The notes below the pieces were generated by a model, which searched no databases, was not told where the DNA came from, and was given only the letters and a program-made list of their open reading frames with translations. Shown here one piece after another: positions 8,802-18,307 of a DNA stretch of 64,000 nucleotides. The DNA is from Microbacterium sp. T32. GTDB taxonomy: Bacteria > Actinomycetota > Actinomycetes > Actinomycetales > Microbacteriaceae. Position numbers and translations under genes: made by a program. Within the stretch, counting starts at the first letter, position 1. Every line of letters starts with the position of its first letter. The DNA lies in the NCBI RefSeq assembly GCF_001619615.1, contig NZ_LQQP01000023.1, positions 186,001 through 250,000 of the forward strand, written 5' to 3'.

Positions 8802-10531
8802 CAGACGCCCGCCGGGACGCGCGCGGCTTCGTCGGCGATCACGTCCGCGCGCTTGCGGAACGTGCGGGCCGTGACCCGGTCGAGGGCGATCTGTCCGCGC
8901 ATGCGCTCGGCCTTCTCGTACAGCGACGGACCGCCGAACCCGGTGAGCACCTTCACGAGCACCGGCAGCAGCTCGATCATGAAGAACAGCGCGGCGATGA
9001 GCCAGTGCGCCCACCGGAGCGTCGGCTCGCGCTCCGACAGCCGCTCGAGCGCCGAGATTTGACTGAGCAGGCCCACGGCGCCGGCGTTGCCGTTCGCCAC
9101 CGACGCGGCGCGATCGTTGTAGGCCGTCAGGGCCGACTCGTACTGCGCGCGGGCCGCGGGGAGCTGATCCTGCGCCTGCTGCTTGTTCTGGTCGGCGGAT
9201 GCGGCTGCGGCCTCGGCACCGGCCGAGTTCGCCGTGGCCAGCGACGACTGCGCCTGCTGCAGCTGCGCCGCCAGCGCGTCGTACGACGACTGCGCCTGCG
9301 CGAGCTGCGCCTTCGCGGCCTCGGAGCTGGCGCCGTCACCGGCGACGCCGGTGCACCCGGGCACCTGCCCCGCGCCCTGCCCGGTCAGCTCGCACTGGTA
9401 CACCGCACGCGCCTGGTCGATCACGGTCTGCTGCGCGGCGAGCTGCTGCGTCAGCTGATCGACGGTCTGCTGTGCGGCGGCGGCCTCGGCCGACGTCGAG
9501 GACGTTCCGGCGACGATTCCGGTCGCGGCCTGGTTCTCGAGCGCCGCGACCTGGGCGCTCGCGGCATCCAGGGCCTGCTTCTCGGGGCCGTTCGTCACGG
9601 CATCCTGATCGCTCAGCGCCTGGGTCACGTTGGTCGAGTTGACCTCGCGGACGATGTCGTTCTGGAACACCTGCAGCACCAGCGGCTCGGCGACCACGAT
9701 GCCGATGAGCGCCGCCATGACCACGCGCGGGAACGCCAGGCCGAGCAGCCGGAAGACGTTCTTCGTCGACCGCATGGTCGAGGTGAGGAAGCGGTCGAGG
9801 TTGAAGATGATGAGGCCCCACACCAGCGCGAGCGGGATCGCGAGGAAGATGCTGATCCGCACGCCCGTGAGCAGCGCGAACATCATCGACAACGACGAGA
9901 CGAGCGCGGTCCCGGCGAGCACGAGGAACATCTGCACGAAGCGCGGAACCTCTTCGGGCACCTCGTCGAGCACGTCGTTGTCGGCGCCGCCGAGGACCGC
10001 CATGCGGCGCACGAGCGACAGGCTGGGGCGGCGGGGATCGGCGCGACGCAGACGCGGCGGACGGGGGTCGGATGCCACGGGCGCGGGGAACGGCGCGGCC
10101 TCGGGCAGCACGGGCTCGGGCGCCGCGGCCTCAGCGGCGACGGGCTCGGACTCGGCCGCGGCGGGCGCGGGCGCGGCCTCAGCGGGCTCGGCGGGCTCGG
10201 GCTCTGCGGCAGCGGGCTCGACGGGCGCGGGCTCCGCAACGGGCGCGGGCGCGGCCTCAGCGGCGGCGGGCTCCGCAACGGGCGCCCGCGCGGCCACGAA
10301 CGGCTCGGGCTCGGGCCACTCGAACGGACCGGTGTCGTCGTCGCCGGCGGGCGGCGCGCCCCAGGGCTCGGTGGGGTCGTCGAGGGTCACGGCGTCGGCC
10401 GACGCGTCGGCGTCGTCACGCTGCTGGGCGAGGATGTCGTCGAGGTACTGGGGCTCGCGGTCATCGTCCGTCGTGAACTCGATACGGCCGTCGGAGCCGA
10501 AGCGACCGGGCCGGTGAGCGGAAAAGGACAT
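8801..10531 (-). CDS. DUF4407 membrane protein with acidic Ala/Pro-rich N-terminus
   Basis: A 576-residue protein of unknown function. Residues 1-165 are acidic and rich in repeated Ala-Pro-Glu, probably disordered. Membrane segments lie at about 190-215, 220-245 and 268-290, then a long Ala/Gln coiled-coil region with two cysteines (CELTGQ...PGCTG), then a fourth membrane segment near 525-545. This matches the DUF4407 layout. The ATG at 10531 is preferred to an in-frame GTG at 10537 because TACCCT lies 6 nt before it. It forms a two-gene operon with the NUDIX gene. Confidence 0.82.
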   Translation of the reverse strand: MSFSAHRPGRFGSDGRIEFTTDDDREPQYLDDILAQQRDDADASADAVTLDDPTEPWGAPPAGDDDTGPFEWPEPEPFVAARAPVAEPAAAEAAPAPVAEPAPVEPAAAEPEPAEPAEAAPAPAAAESEPVAAEAAAPEPVLPEAAPFPAPVASDPRPPRLRRADPRRPSLSLVRRMAVLGGADNDVLDEVPEEVPRFVQMFLVLAGTALVSSLSMMFALLTGVRISIFLAIPLALVWGLIIFNLDRFLTSTMRSTKNVFRLLGLAFPRVVMAALIGIVVAEPLVLQVFQNDIVREVNSTNVTQALSDQDAVTNGPEKQALDAASAQVAALENQAATGIVAGTSSTSAEAAAAQQTVDQLTQQLAAQQTVIDQARAVYQCELTGQGAGQVPGCTGVAGDGASSEAAKAQLAQAQSSYDALAAQLQQAQSSLATANSAGAEAAAASADQNKQQAQDQLPAARAQYESALTAYNDRAASVANGNAGAVGLLSQISALERLSEREPTLRWAHWLIAALFFMIELLPVLVKVLTGFGGPSLYEKAERMRGQIALDRVTARTFRKRADVIADEAARVPAGV

Positions 10532-10537
10532 TCGCAC

Positions 10538-10543
10538 AGGGTA
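10538..10543 (-). promoter_or_regulatory. Leaderless -10 box for the DUF4407 gene
   Basis: TACCCT on the minus strand ends 6 nt before the ATG at 10531, so transcription should begin at or next to the A of the start codon. No Shine-Dalgarno sequence is present. The same box and spacing precede rlmN. Confidence 0.5.
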
Positions 10544-10563
10544 CGACGCCCGTCCTGCTCTCT

Positions 10564-10603
10564 CCTGAGCGGGGCCTGAGGCACCCCCCAGTCCCCGCTC
10601 AGG
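10564..10603. terminator. Hairpin terminator after the aldo/keto reductase
   Basis: Perfect 11-bp inverted repeat CCTGAGCGGGG / CCCCGCTCAGG (10564-10574 and 10593-10603) with an 18-nt loop, 6 bp after the aldo/keto reductase stop codon on the minus strand and just upstream of the DUF4407 promoter. Confidence 0.65.
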
Positions 10604-10609
10604 TGCGGA

Positions 10610-11623
10610 TCAGACCAGGCGGCTCTTCGGCGAGACCTCGTACGTGTTCTCGGGGTCGGAGAACACGGCGTCACCGAGGGCCGTGTCGATCGCCGCGAGG
10701 GTGTCGGCGTCGAGCGTGACGCCCGAGGCCTTCACCGTGTCGGCGAGCTGCTCGGGACGCGAGGCGCCCACGAGAGCGGCCGCGACGTTGGGGTTCTGCA
10801 GGACCCAGGCGATCGCGAGCTGCGGCATGCTGAGCCCGGCCTCGTCGGCGATCGGCTTGAGGCGCTGCACGGCCTCGAGTACGTCGTCACGGAGGAACCT
10901 CTTGATGAAGTTGGCGCCGCTCTTCTCGTCGGTCGCGCGCGAGCCGTCGGGCACGGGCTGACCGGGCAGGTACTTGCCGCTCAGCACGCCCTGCGCCATC
11001 GGCGACCAGACGATCTGCGAGATGCCGAGCTCTTCGCTCGTCGGCACGACCTTGCCCTCGATGACGCGCCACAGCATCGAGTACTGCGGCTGGTTCGAGA
11101 TGAGCTGGATGCCGAGCTGCTTCGCCAGCGCGTGTCCTTCGCGCAGCTGCTCGGCGGTCCACTCGGACACACCGATGTAGAGCGCCTTGCCCTGACGCAC
11201 GATGTCGGCGAAGGCTTGGAACGTCTCTTCCAGCGGGGTCTCGTAGTCGAAGCGGTGCGCCTGGTAGAGGTCGACGTAGTCGGTGCCGAGACGCGTCAGG
11301 GAGCCGTTGATCGAGTCCATGATGTGCTTGCGGCTGAGACCGGTGTCGTTGGGGCCCATGGGACCGGTGGGGAAGTACACCTTCGTGAAGATCTCGAGCG
11401 ACTCGCGCCGGTGACCCTCGAGGGCCTTGCCGAGGACAACCTCCGCCGCCGTGTTGGCGTACATGTCGGCCGTGTCGAACGTCGTGATGCCCGCGTCGAG
11501 CGCGGCGTGCACGGTCTGGATCGCGGCGTCGTCTCCGACCTGCGAGCCGTGCGTCACCCAGTTGCCGAGGGTGATCTCCGAAATCTTGAATCCACTGTTG
11601 CCGAGGTAGCGATAACCGACCAT
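10610..11623 (-). CDS. Aldo/keto reductase (potassium-channel beta-like)
   Basis: A 337-residue TIM-barrel NADPH oxidoreductase. The catalytic tetrad is visible: Asp and Tyr in FDTADMYANT (about 49-57), Lys in FTKVYFP and His in YQAHRFD. The cofactor-binding VGASRPEQL lies near 290. Length and sequence (MVGYRYLGNSGFKISEI at the N-terminus) fit the YghZ/Kv-beta subgroup that reduces aldehydes. It is monocistronic, with a terminator directly downstream and divergent from the sugar-acid operon. Confidence 0.88.
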   Translation of the reverse strand: MVGYRYLGNSGFKISEITLGNWVTHGSQVGDDAAIQTVHAALDAGITTFDTADMYANTAAEVVLGKALEGHRRESLEIFTKVYFPTGPMGPNDTGLSRKHIMDSINGSLTRLGTDYVDLYQAHRFDYETPLEETFQAFADIVRQGKALYIGVSEWTAEQLREGHALAKQLGIQLISNQPQYSMLWRVIEGKVVPTSEELGISQIVWSPMAQGVLSGKYLPGQPVPDGSRATDEKSGANFIKRFLRDDVLEAVQRLKPIADEAGLSMPQLAIAWVLQNPNVAAALVGASRPEQLADTVKASGVTLDADTLAAIDTALGDAVFSDPENTYEVSPKSRLV

Positions 11624-11678
11624 GGGTCAACGCTATCGGCGGCATCCGACATCGAGGGCCGCCATTGGGGCGGATCCG

Positions 11679-11707
11679 TTGCCCTTCACCGATCAAACCC
11701 ATATGAT
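11679..11707 (+). promoter_or_regulatory. Sigma-70-type promoter of the sugar-acid operon
   Basis: TTGCCC (11679-11684), a 17-bp spacer and TATGAT (11702-11707) form the clearest housekeeping promoter in the window. Transcription should start near 11714, leaving a leader of about 50 nt before the ATG at 11764. The CATATG palindrome overlapping the -10 box could be part of an operator for the GntR regulator at 15717. Confidence 0.65.
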
Positions 11708-11763
11708 GGCTGACGCCTGACGGCGTATGGATCGCGCGGGCAGTTGCACAAAGGAGTCAACCC

Positions 11764-13200
11764 ATGAACGCGAGCGACGCCCTCCGCCCCTTCCCCGCCG
11801 ACCGGACGGTCCCCGCAGCCGAGGTGCGCGACCTCTCCGCCGGACTCGGCTCACGTCTCGTCGTGCTCGACGACGACCCGACCGGAACGCAGTCCGTCGC
11901 CGACCTCCCCGTCCTGACGGGCTGGGACACCGCCGATTTCGCCGGCGTCTTCGCCACCGACGCCCCGGCCGTGTACGTCCTCACCAACGCCCGCAGCCTC
12001 GGCGAGGACGATGCCCGCACGCGTAACCACGAGGTCGCCCGCAATGCCCTGACCGCCGCTCGCGCCGCCGGCGTCGATGTCGAGTTCGTCAGTCGCGGCG
12101 ACTCCACACTGCGCGGCCACTTCCCGCTCGAGACCGACGCCCTCGCCGACACGATCGCGGAGTCCGGCGGCGGCTCGATCGACGGCGTGGTGATCGTCCC
12201 GGCGTTCCCGGATGCCGGTCGCGTCACCGTCGGCGGCATCCATTACATGCGCGAGGGCGACGAGCTGCGCCCCGTCGGCGAGACCGAGTTCGCTCGCGAC
12301 GCGACCTTCGGCTACCGCTCGTCGGACCTCGCCGCCTGGGTAGAGGAGAAGTCACTCGGCCGCCACCGCGCCGAAGACGTCATCGTGCTCGACCTGGCCG
12401 TCATCCGTTCCGGCACTGCGGCCATCGCGGACGCGATCCAGGATGCCGCCCACCGCACGCCCATCGTGTGCGACGCCGTGACCGAGGACGACCTGCGCCT
12501 GCTGTCGCTCGGAGTCATTGAGGCGCGGCGACGCGGCAAGGCCCTGATCCATCGCGTCGGGCCCCCGTTCGTTCGCGCACGCATCGGCGCGGAGCGCCGC
12601 TCACCACTCACCACCGAGGAGATCTTCCCCGACGGCGGCGCTCCGCGCGGCGGACTCATCGTCGTCGGCTCCCACGTCGCCGTCACGACGCGCCAGCTCC
12701 AGCGCCTGCGCGCGGTGAACGGCGACATCACCGACATCGAGATCGACGTCGCCCGCGTCCTCGCGACCGACACGGCATCCGTCTACCTCGCCGAGGTCGT
12801 CGACGCGACCGTCGCGGCGCTCGAGACGGGCGACGTCGTGGTCAGCACGACTCGCACCGTCACGACCGCGACGAGCGCCGACGCGAGCCTCGCGATCGCC
12901 CGCACGGTCTCGGCCGCGGTCGTCGATCTGGTCCGCGGGGTCGTCGCGCGCACACACCCCCGCTTCGTCGTCGCGAAGGGCGGCATCACCTCCAGCGACG
13001 TCGCCGCCCACGGTCTGTCGATGCGGCGCGCGACGGTCCGGGGCCCGATGCTCCCCGGGATCATCTCGCTGTGGGAGCCCGCCGACGGCCCGGCGCTCGG
13101 CATCCCCTACGTCGTGTTCGCGGGCAACGTCGGCGACGACGACGCCCTCGCCCACGTCGTCTCGACCCTGACCCGTTCCGCGGTCGCCGCCGCGAACTGA
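11764..13200 (+). CDS. Four-carbon acid sugar kinase family protein (OtnK/DtnK-like)
   Basis: A 478-residue two-domain kinase of the former DUF1537 family, which phosphorylates 2-oxo-tetronates or threonates with ATP. The N-terminal domain shows LVVLDDDPTGTQS (about 30-42); the C-terminal nucleotide-binding domain shows VVAKGGITSSDVA (about 400-412) and a glycine-rich segment ending in FAGNVGDDDA. AAAGGAG precedes the ATG. With the adjacent dehydrogenase and permease it forms a route for L-threonate or D-erythronate: uptake, oxidation, phosphorylation. Confidence 0.87.
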   Translation: MNASDALRPFPADRTVPAAEVRDLSAGLGSRLVVLDDDPTGTQSVADLPVLTGWDTADFAGVFATDAPAVYVLTNARSLGEDDARTRNHEVARNALTAARAAGVDVEFVSRGDSTLRGHFPLETDALADTIAESGGGSIDGVVIVPAFPDAGRVTVGGIHYMREGDELRPVGETEFARDATFGYRSSDLAAWVEEKSLGRHRAEDVIVLDLAVIRSGTAAIADAIQDAAHRTPIVCDAVTEDDLRLLSLGVIEARRRGKALIHRVGPPFVRARIGAERRSPLTTEEIFPDGGAPRGGLIVVGSHVAVTTRQLQRLRAVNGDITDIEIDVARVLATDTASVYLAEVVDATVAALETGDVVVSTTRTVTTATSADASLAIARTVSAAVVDLVRGVVARTHPRFVVAKGGITSSDVAAHGLSMRRATVRGPMLPGIISLWEPADGPALGIPYVVFAGNVGDDDALAHVVSTLTRSAVAAAN

Positions 13201-13231
13201 CCCACCCCGCACCACGAGCGAAGGAGCTTTC

Positions 13232-14131
13232 ATGACCACCGACTACACCGTCGCCGTCCTCGGGCTGGGGGCCATGGGCCTGCCCATGGCCTCGCGTCTG
13301 GCCACCGGACTCACCGTCCACGGATTCGACATCGCGCCCGCGCGTCTGGACCTCGCGCGGGAGCGCGGCGTGAAGCCATTCCCGTCCGCGCGGGAGGCGG
13401 TCGCCGACGCGGATGCCGTGCTCCTGGCCGTCCGCGACCAGTACCAACTCGACGACGTGCTGTTCGGCGATGCGGGCATCGCCCCGGCCCTGCGCGCGGG
13501 CTCGGTCGTGATCCTCACGAGCACCGTCGGCACCGCGGGCGTCCGTCCCGTGGCCGAACGCCTCGCCGCGAGCGGCATCGACCTGGTCGACGCGCCGCTG
13601 TCCGGCGGGCCGGCCCGCGCCGGCGAGGGTGACCTGCTCATCGTGGTGGGCGCCGCGCCGGCCGCACGCGAGAAGGCCGCGCCCGTGCTGGAGCTGCTGG
13701 CATCCACTCTCACCGTCGTCGGCGACAACGCCGGGGACGGACAAGCCCTCAAGACCGTGAACCAGCTGCTCTGCGGCGTGCACATCGCCGCGGCCGGCGA
13801 GGCGCTCGCCCTCGCGGACGCCCTCGGCCTCGACCCCGCCAAGACCCTCGATGCGCTCATGGGCGGCGCGGCCGCGTCGTTCATGCTCGGGAACCGCGGC
13901 CCGCGGATGCTGCAGGCCTACGACGACGAGGGAGCCGAGGTGCTGAGCGCCCTCGACATCTTCGTGAAGGACATGGGCATCGTCGGCGACGCCGCTCGGC
14001 GCCTCGGCCTCCCGACGCCGGTCGCCGCCGCCGCCGAGCAGCTCTACCTCTCCGGCAGAGCGCAGGGTCTCGGCTCGCGGGACGACTCCAGCGTCATCCG
14101 CGCCGTGGCGCCCGAGCGACGCCACCCCTGA
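13232..14131 (+). CDS. NAD(P)-dependent oxidoreductase (LtnD-like 3-hydroxy acid dehydrogenase)
   Basis: A 299-residue 3-hydroxyisobutyrate-dehydrogenase-family enzyme. The Rossmann motif is VLGLGAMGLPMASRL (9-23), the substrate-binding DAPLSGGPARA lies near 127-137, and the catalytic Lys is in GDGQALKTVNQLLCG (near 171). The family includes L-threonate and D-erythronate dehydrogenases, whose product is decarboxylated or phosphorylated by DUF1537 kinases, matching the gene upstream. GAAGGAG precedes the ATG. An aldolase or isomerase to finish the pathway is not in this operon. Confidence 0.87.
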   Translation: MTTDYTVAVLGLGAMGLPMASRLATGLTVHGFDIAPARLDLARERGVKPFPSAREAVADADAVLLAVRDQYQLDDVLFGDAGIAPALRAGSVVILTSTVGTAGVRPVAERLAASGIDLVDAPLSGGPARAGEGDLLIVVGAAPAAREKAAPVLELLASTLTVVGDNAGDGQALKTVNQLLCGVHIAAAGEALALADALGLDPAKTLDALMGGAAASFMLGNRGPRMLQAYDDEGAEVLSALDIFVKDMGIVGDAARRLGLPTPVAAAAEQLYLSGRAQGLGSRDDSSVIRAVAPERRHP

Positions 14132-14166
14132 CTCCCCCACATCACTCGAATCGAAGGAGATCCGAC

Positions 14167-15600
14167 ATGCTGCTCGTTCCCATGGCCGACACCCCTCCCA
14201 TCGCCCCGGCGGTGGAGCTGGGCACCGGTCCTCTTCTCGGCATCGCGGCAGCGGGCATCGCGCTGCTGCTGGTGCTCATCATCCTGTTCAAGGTCCACGC
14301 GTTCGTCGCGCTCCTCATCACGAGCATCGCGGTGGCCCTCTCGGCCCAGATCCCGGCCGGTGACGTGTTCACCCTCGTGGCCAACGGCGTCGGCTCGACG
14401 ATGGGCAAAGTCCTCATCATCATCGCCCTCGGCGCGATCCTCGGGCGGCTCATCGAGGTGTCGGGCGGCGTGCAGAACCTGGCGGAGCGATTCACCGACC
14501 GACTCGGGCCCCGCCGGGTGGCCGTCGCACTCACGATCGTGGCGTTCGTCGTCGCGATCCCGGTGTTCTTCGAAGTCGGCGTGATCGTGCTCGTTCCGAT
14601 CCTCTACGCCTTCAGCAAGATCGCGGGCGTGCGACCGATCGTGTTCGGCCTCCCGATGTTCGGCCTGATGCTGGCCGTCCACGTCTCGGTGCCCCCGCAC
14701 CCGGGCATCGTGGCCGGCGCCGGCGTCTTCGGGGCCGACCTCGGGCTCATCACGGCGATCGCGCTGCCCATCTGCGCCGTCCTGGGCCTGCTGTGCTTCT
14801 GGGTCGCCCGCATCATGAACCGCACCGAGTACGCGCTCGCCCCGCGCGTCGCCGAGCAGATGGCCGAGTTCGGCCAGACGTCCACGGTCATCGAGTCGCG
14901 TCGCGCGGACGGCACGGTCCTCGCGCCGCCGCGCCCGCTGACGGTGGTCGCGCTCATCGCACTGCCGATCGTGCAGATCCTCGTCGGCACGGTGCTCTCT
15001 CTGAGCCTCCCTACGGGTTCGGCCGCGCGCGGTGTGGCGACCTTCGTCGGAACCCCCGCGTTCGCCCTGCTCGTGGCGGTGATCGTGGCGTTCTTCGTGC
15101 TGCCGGTCCGCCGGCGCTGGGGTCTGGCCCGCACGAACGAGGTCTTCGAGAGTTCAATGCCCCCGATCGCGTCGATCCTCCTCGTCGTCGCCGGCGGTGG
15201 CGTGTTCGGGGCGGTGCTCCAGGCATCCGGGATCGGCGCGGCCCTCTCGGTCACCCTCGAAGGTCTCGGCGTTCCCCTGCTGGGCGCGGCATTCCTCATC
15301 ACGCTCGCGCTGCGCGCGGCTCAGGGATCGGCGACCGTCGCGATCGTCACGACCGCGAGCCTGCTCTCCGCGGGGGTCGCGGCCGCCGGATACAGTCCCC
15401 TGCAGATCGCGGCGATCTCGGTCGCGGTCGGCTTCGGGTCGCTCGGTCTGTCGATGGTCACGGATGCCGGGTTCTGGATCGTCACGCGCTACCTCGGCCT
15501 CAGCGTCGCCGACGGCCTGCGGACCTGGACCGTGCTCACCACGATCCTCGGAATCGCCGGGTTCCTCCTCACTTGGGCGGTGTTCGCCCTGGCGGGCTGA
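14167..15600 (+). CDS. GntP-family gluconate/sugar-acid permease
   Basis: A 477-residue protein with about twelve to fourteen membrane segments and GntP family blocks (EVSGGVQNLAERF near 95-107, VPPHPGIVAGA near 177-187, ALRAAQGSATVAI near 380-392). It should import a sugar acid by proton symport. The ATG at 14167 has GAAGGAG at good spacing; an ATG at 14182 is the alternative. It is the last gene of the operon before a strong hairpin. The likely substrate is threonate or erythronate, inferred from the kinase and dehydrogenase. Confidence 0.88.
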   Translation: MLLVPMADTPPIAPAVELGTGPLLGIAAAGIALLLVLIILFKVHAFVALLITSIAVALSAQIPAGDVFTLVANGVGSTMGKVLIIIALGAILGRLIEVSGGVQNLAERFTDRLGPRRVAVALTIVAFVVAIPVFFEVGVIVLVPILYAFSKIAGVRPIVFGLPMFGLMLAVHVSVPPHPGIVAGAGVFGADLGLITAIALPICAVLGLLCFWVARIMNRTEYALAPRVAEQMAEFGQTSTVIESRRADGTVLAPPRPLTVVALIALPIVQILVGTVLSLSLPTGSAARGVATFVGTPAFALLVAVIVAFFVLPVRRRWGLARTNEVFESSMPPIASILLVVAGGGVFGAVLQASGIGAALSVTLEGLGVPLLGAAFLITLALRAAQGSATVAIVTTASLLSAGVAAAGYSPLQIAAISVAVGFGSLGLSMVTDAGFWIVTRYLGLSVADGLRTWTVLTTILGIAGFLLTWAVFALAG

Positions 15601-15612
15601 CGCCCGCGAAAC

Positions 15613-15644
15613 GCCCCGGGCGGAGCGCGATTCACGCCCGGGGC
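15613..15644. terminator. Hairpin terminator of the sugar-acid operon
   Basis: Perfect 10-bp inverted repeat GCCCCGGGCG / CGCCCGGGGC (15613-15622, 15635-15644) with a 12-nt loop, 13 bp after the permease stop codon. Confidence 0.65.
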
Positions 15645-15653
15645 ACATCTCAC

Positions 15654-15687
15654 CGCCGGGTCGGGGACGGACGTCCCCGGCCCGGCG
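15654..15687. promoter_or_regulatory. Very long hairpin before the GntR gene
   Basis: Bases 15654-15669 pair with 15672-15687 (16 bp, one G-T pair), giving an almost perfect DNA palindrome centred on 15670/15671. TTAGGT (15689-15694) immediately follows and could be the -10 of the regulator gene. Position and symmetry suit an autoregulatory operator; a second terminator is the alternative. Confidence 0.4.
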
Positions 15688-15716
15688 ATTAGGTTGGGAG
15701 CCGGAGAGGGGATGCC

Positions 15717-16424
15717 ATGGCCCGACGTTCACGTGTCGAGGAGGTCGTCGACGGGATCTTCGACGACATCGTCGCCCGACGCCTCGTCGCCGACCAGGCC
15801 CTCCCCAGCGAACCCGAACTCGGGGATCGTTTCGACGTCAGCCGCGTGACCGTCCGCGAGGCCGTGAAGACTCTGCAGGCCCGCGGCGTCGTGCGGGTCG
15901 AAAGCGGACGCGGATCGTTCGTCGAACCGGTGTCGCGGTGGACGTCGCTCTCGGCGGTGCTGGCGGCCACGGCCGCGGTCGACGACGCGAGCGCCGCGGA
16001 GCAGCTCATCGAGTTGCGGCGCCTGTTCGAGACCGGTGCGGCGGCCCTCGCCGCGGAGCGCGCGCAGCCGGAGGAGCTGAACGCCATCGCCGCCGAGCTC
16101 GCCGCGATGCGCCACGCCCACGAGATCGACGATCTGGCGGCGTTCGTGGCTGCCGACCTGGCGTTCCACGACCGCATCCTCGCGGCATCCCGCAATCCGT
16201 TCCTGACGGTGATGTTCGCGCCGCTCACCGAGGTGCTTTCGGAGCGGCGGGCGCAGACCTCGCGAGTGCGCGTCATCCAAGCGCACGCCATCACCGAGCA
16301 CGAGCACGTTCTCGCGGCGCTGCGCAGCGGCGACGGCGAGGCCGCGCGCCTCGCGATGGACGGGCACATGCAGCAGACCCTCGACGATCTCCGCACGCAC
16401 GTGCTGCACGCCGGGGCCGCCTGA
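15717..16424 (+). CDS. FadR/GntR-family transcriptional regulator
   Basis: A 235-residue regulator with an N-terminal winged helix (about 8-72; LPSEPELGDRFDVSRVTVREAVK contains the recognition helix) and a C-terminal FCD ligand-binding domain with metal-ligand-type residues (DLAFHDRIL, MFAPLTEVL, EHEHVLAAL). It follows the sugar-acid operon on the same strand and is probably its repressor, responding to a sugar acid. GAGAGGGG precedes the ATG at short distance. Confidence 0.88.
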   Translation: MARRSRVEEVVDGIFDDIVARRLVADQALPSEPELGDRFDVSRVTVREAVKTLQARGVVRVESGRGSFVEPVSRWTSLSAVLAATAAVDDASAAEQLIELRRLFETGAAALAAERAQPEELNAIAAELAAMRHAHEIDDLAAFVAADLAFHDRILAASRNPFLTVMFAPLTEVLSERRAQTSRVRVIQAHAITEHEHVLAALRSGDGEAARLAMDGHMQQTLDDLRTHVLHAGAA

Positions 16425-16480
16425 ACCGACCACTGCGGGAGCCTGTGACGGTGCGGTAGCTTAGGCCTCGGAGGGGGGCC

Positions 16481-16945
16481 ATGAGTCAGCGCAATGTGAT
16501 CCAGACGACCTTCGACGAATTCGGAAGAGCGGCTTTCACGACCAAGAAGTCCGGTTCCCGGCATCGGCAGAGTGCCGAGACGATCGTCGTTCTCCACCTC
16601 CAGAAGTCGAATTACGGGCCGCGGTACTACGTCAACGTCGCGGTCTGGCTGCTCGAGGCCGGCCCCGCCACTGCCCCGAAGCCGTGGGAATGTCATGTGC
16701 AGACGCGCCTGGGACGAGTGGTTCCGCGCGGGGTGGACGACCGCCTGCGCGAACTCCTCGACCTCGATGCTCCCATCGCGGACGACGTGCGGCGCGAGGA
16801 ACTCCTGGGGGTGTGGCGCGAGCACCTGCTGCCCGTGCGGGAGGCGGCGGCGACGCTGAACGGTCTGCGCTCGGGGGACGGCCTGCGGCTGGTCCAAGCG
16901 TCCCTGGTGAACGGCGAAGGCCAGCGACTGCTCGCCGGGCGCTGA
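16481..16945 (+). CDS. DUF4304 domain protein
   Basis: A 154-residue soluble protein. The first 60 residues match the DUF4304 pattern: a helix with a basic tip, then IVVLHLQKSNYGPRYYVNVAVWL. The rest is helical with a hydrophobic repeat. The family is widespread with no assigned function, sometimes seen as an immunity or orphan protein. TAGCTT (16457-16462) and GGAGGGGGG precede the ATG. Confidence 0.75.
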   Translation: MSQRNVIQTTFDEFGRAAFTTKKSGSRHRQSAETIVVLHLQKSNYGPRYYVNVAVWLLEAGPATAPKPWECHVQTRLGRVVPRGVDDRLRELLDLDAPIADDVRREELLGVWREHLLPVREAAATLNGLRSGDGLRLVQASLVNGEGQRLLAGR

Positions 16946-17001
16946 CCGGCAGGCGAGCTCTCCCCACGACGATGCGTCCGCGGGTCCTTTCGGACCGGCC
17001 G

Positions 17002-18300
17002 TCAGGCGACCGGCGTCTCCGCCGCGGCGGCCTCGTCCTCTTCCGTCGCGACGAGCTGACCGCACGCGCCGTCGATCTCCTTACCGCGGGTGTCACGGAG
17101 GGTCGTCGGGATGCCGGCGTCGTTGAGGCGACGGACGAATTCGTTCTGCACCGGCACCTCGGAGGCCGTCCAGATGGACCCCGGCGTCGGGTTCAGCGGG
17201 ATGGGGTTCACGTGCACCCAGCCGCGGCCGCGGGCGTTGAGCTTTTCCGCCAGCAGATCGGCACGCCAGGCGTGGTCGTTCATGTCCTTGATCAGCGCGT
17301 ATTCGATCGAGACGCGGCGGCCGGTCTTGTCGAAGTAGGCGCGGGCGGCATCCAGGGCCTCGTCGACCTTCCAGCGGGAGTTCACCGGGATCAGCTCGTC
17401 GCGCAGACCGTCGTCGGGCGCGTGCAGCGACAGCGCGAAGGTCACCGGGATGTCCTCGTTCGACAGCTTCGTGATCGCCGGAACGAGCCCCACCGTCGAC
17501 ACCGTGATGCCGCGGGCGCTCATGCCGAGGCCGTGCTCCTTGTCGACCATCACGCGCACCGCCTGCATGACGCGGGCGTAGTTCGCGAGCGGCTCGCCCA
17601 TGCCCATGAAGACGATGTTCGAGACGCGGTCGAGCGAGTGGTCGTCACGCTTCTTGCCGCCCAGGCCACCCTCGGCGATCAAGCGGTTGGCGCGGACGAT
17701 CTGCTCGACGATCTCCGCCGCCGACATGTTGCGCGTGAGGCCCGCCTGCCCGGTGGCGCAGAACGGGCAGTTCATGCCGCACCCGGCCTGGCTCGACACG
17801 CACAGCGTGATGCGACCGGGGTAGCGCATCAGCACCGACTCGACGAGCGCGCCATCGTGCAGCTTCCACAGGAACTTGATCGTGTCGCCGCGGTCGGTCT
17901 CGAGGCGGCGCACCTCGGTGAGCAGCGGCGGCAGCAGCCCCGCGACGAGTTCTTCGCGACCGGATGCCGGCAAGTCGGTCATCGCGGCCGCGTCGGACGT
18001 GTAGTGGGTGAAGTAGTGCTTCTCGAGCTGCTTCGCACGGAACCCGGGGAGCCCGAGCTCCTTCACCTTGGCGACGCGCTCTTCGGCGGTGAGGTCGGCG
18101 AGGTGCACGGGCGGCTTGCCGCGCTTCGGGCTGGCGAACTGCAGCAGCGGCCGCCCGGTCTCGTCCTTGGCCTGCTGCCAGCCCTCGGTCTTCGGCCGCA
18201 CCTGGCGGGGCTTCGTCTCGCGGATACCGGTGTCGGCCGGAGCCCCCGCGGGACGCCCCTGCCGGGGCGGGGTCTCGCGCACGGGGGTCTGATCGGTCAT
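17002..18300 (-). CDS. rlmN: 23S rRNA (adenine2503-C2)-methyltransferase RlmN
   Basis: A 432-residue radical-SAM enzyme that methylates A2503 of 23S rRNA and A37 of some tRNAs. The [4Fe-4S] motif is Cys174-x3-Cys178-x2-Cys181 (CGMNCPFC). GMGEPLANY and the methyl-carrier Cys near the C-terminus ([14 protein letters not shown]) are present. An extra N-terminal stretch of about 60 basic, Pro-rich residues precedes the core, as in many actinobacterial homologues. TACCCT on the minus strand ends 7 nt before the ATG, so the mRNA is probably leaderless. Confidence 0.96.
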   Translation of the reverse strand: MTDQTPVRETPPRQGRPAGAPADTGIRETKPRQVRPKTEGWQQAKDETGRPLLQFASPKRGKPPVHLADLTAEERVAKVKELGLPGFRAKQLEKHYFTHYTSDAAAMTDLPASGREELVAGLLPPLLTEVRRLETDRGDTIKFLWKLHDGALVESVLMRYPGRITLCVSSQAGCGMNCPFCATGQAGLTRNMSAAEIVEQIVRANRLIAEGGLGGKKRDDHSLDRVSNIVFMGMGEPLANYARVMQAVRVMVDKEHGLGMSARGITVSTVGLVPAITKLSNEDIPVTFALSLHAPDDGLRDELIPVNSRWKVDEALDAARAYFDKTGRRVSIEYALIKDMNDHAWRADLLAEKLNARGRGWVHVNPIPLNPTPGSIWTASEVPVQNEFVRRLNDAGIPTTLRDTRGKEIDGACGQLVATEEDEAAAAETPVA

Positions 18301-18307
18301 ACGTCCC

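Noticed and set aside
9005..10579. A 524-codon plus-strand frame opposite the DUF4407 gene
   Set aside because: It mirrors the Ala/Glu-rich coding strand as Arg/Gly-rich low complexity and has no domain, ribosome-binding site or promoter.
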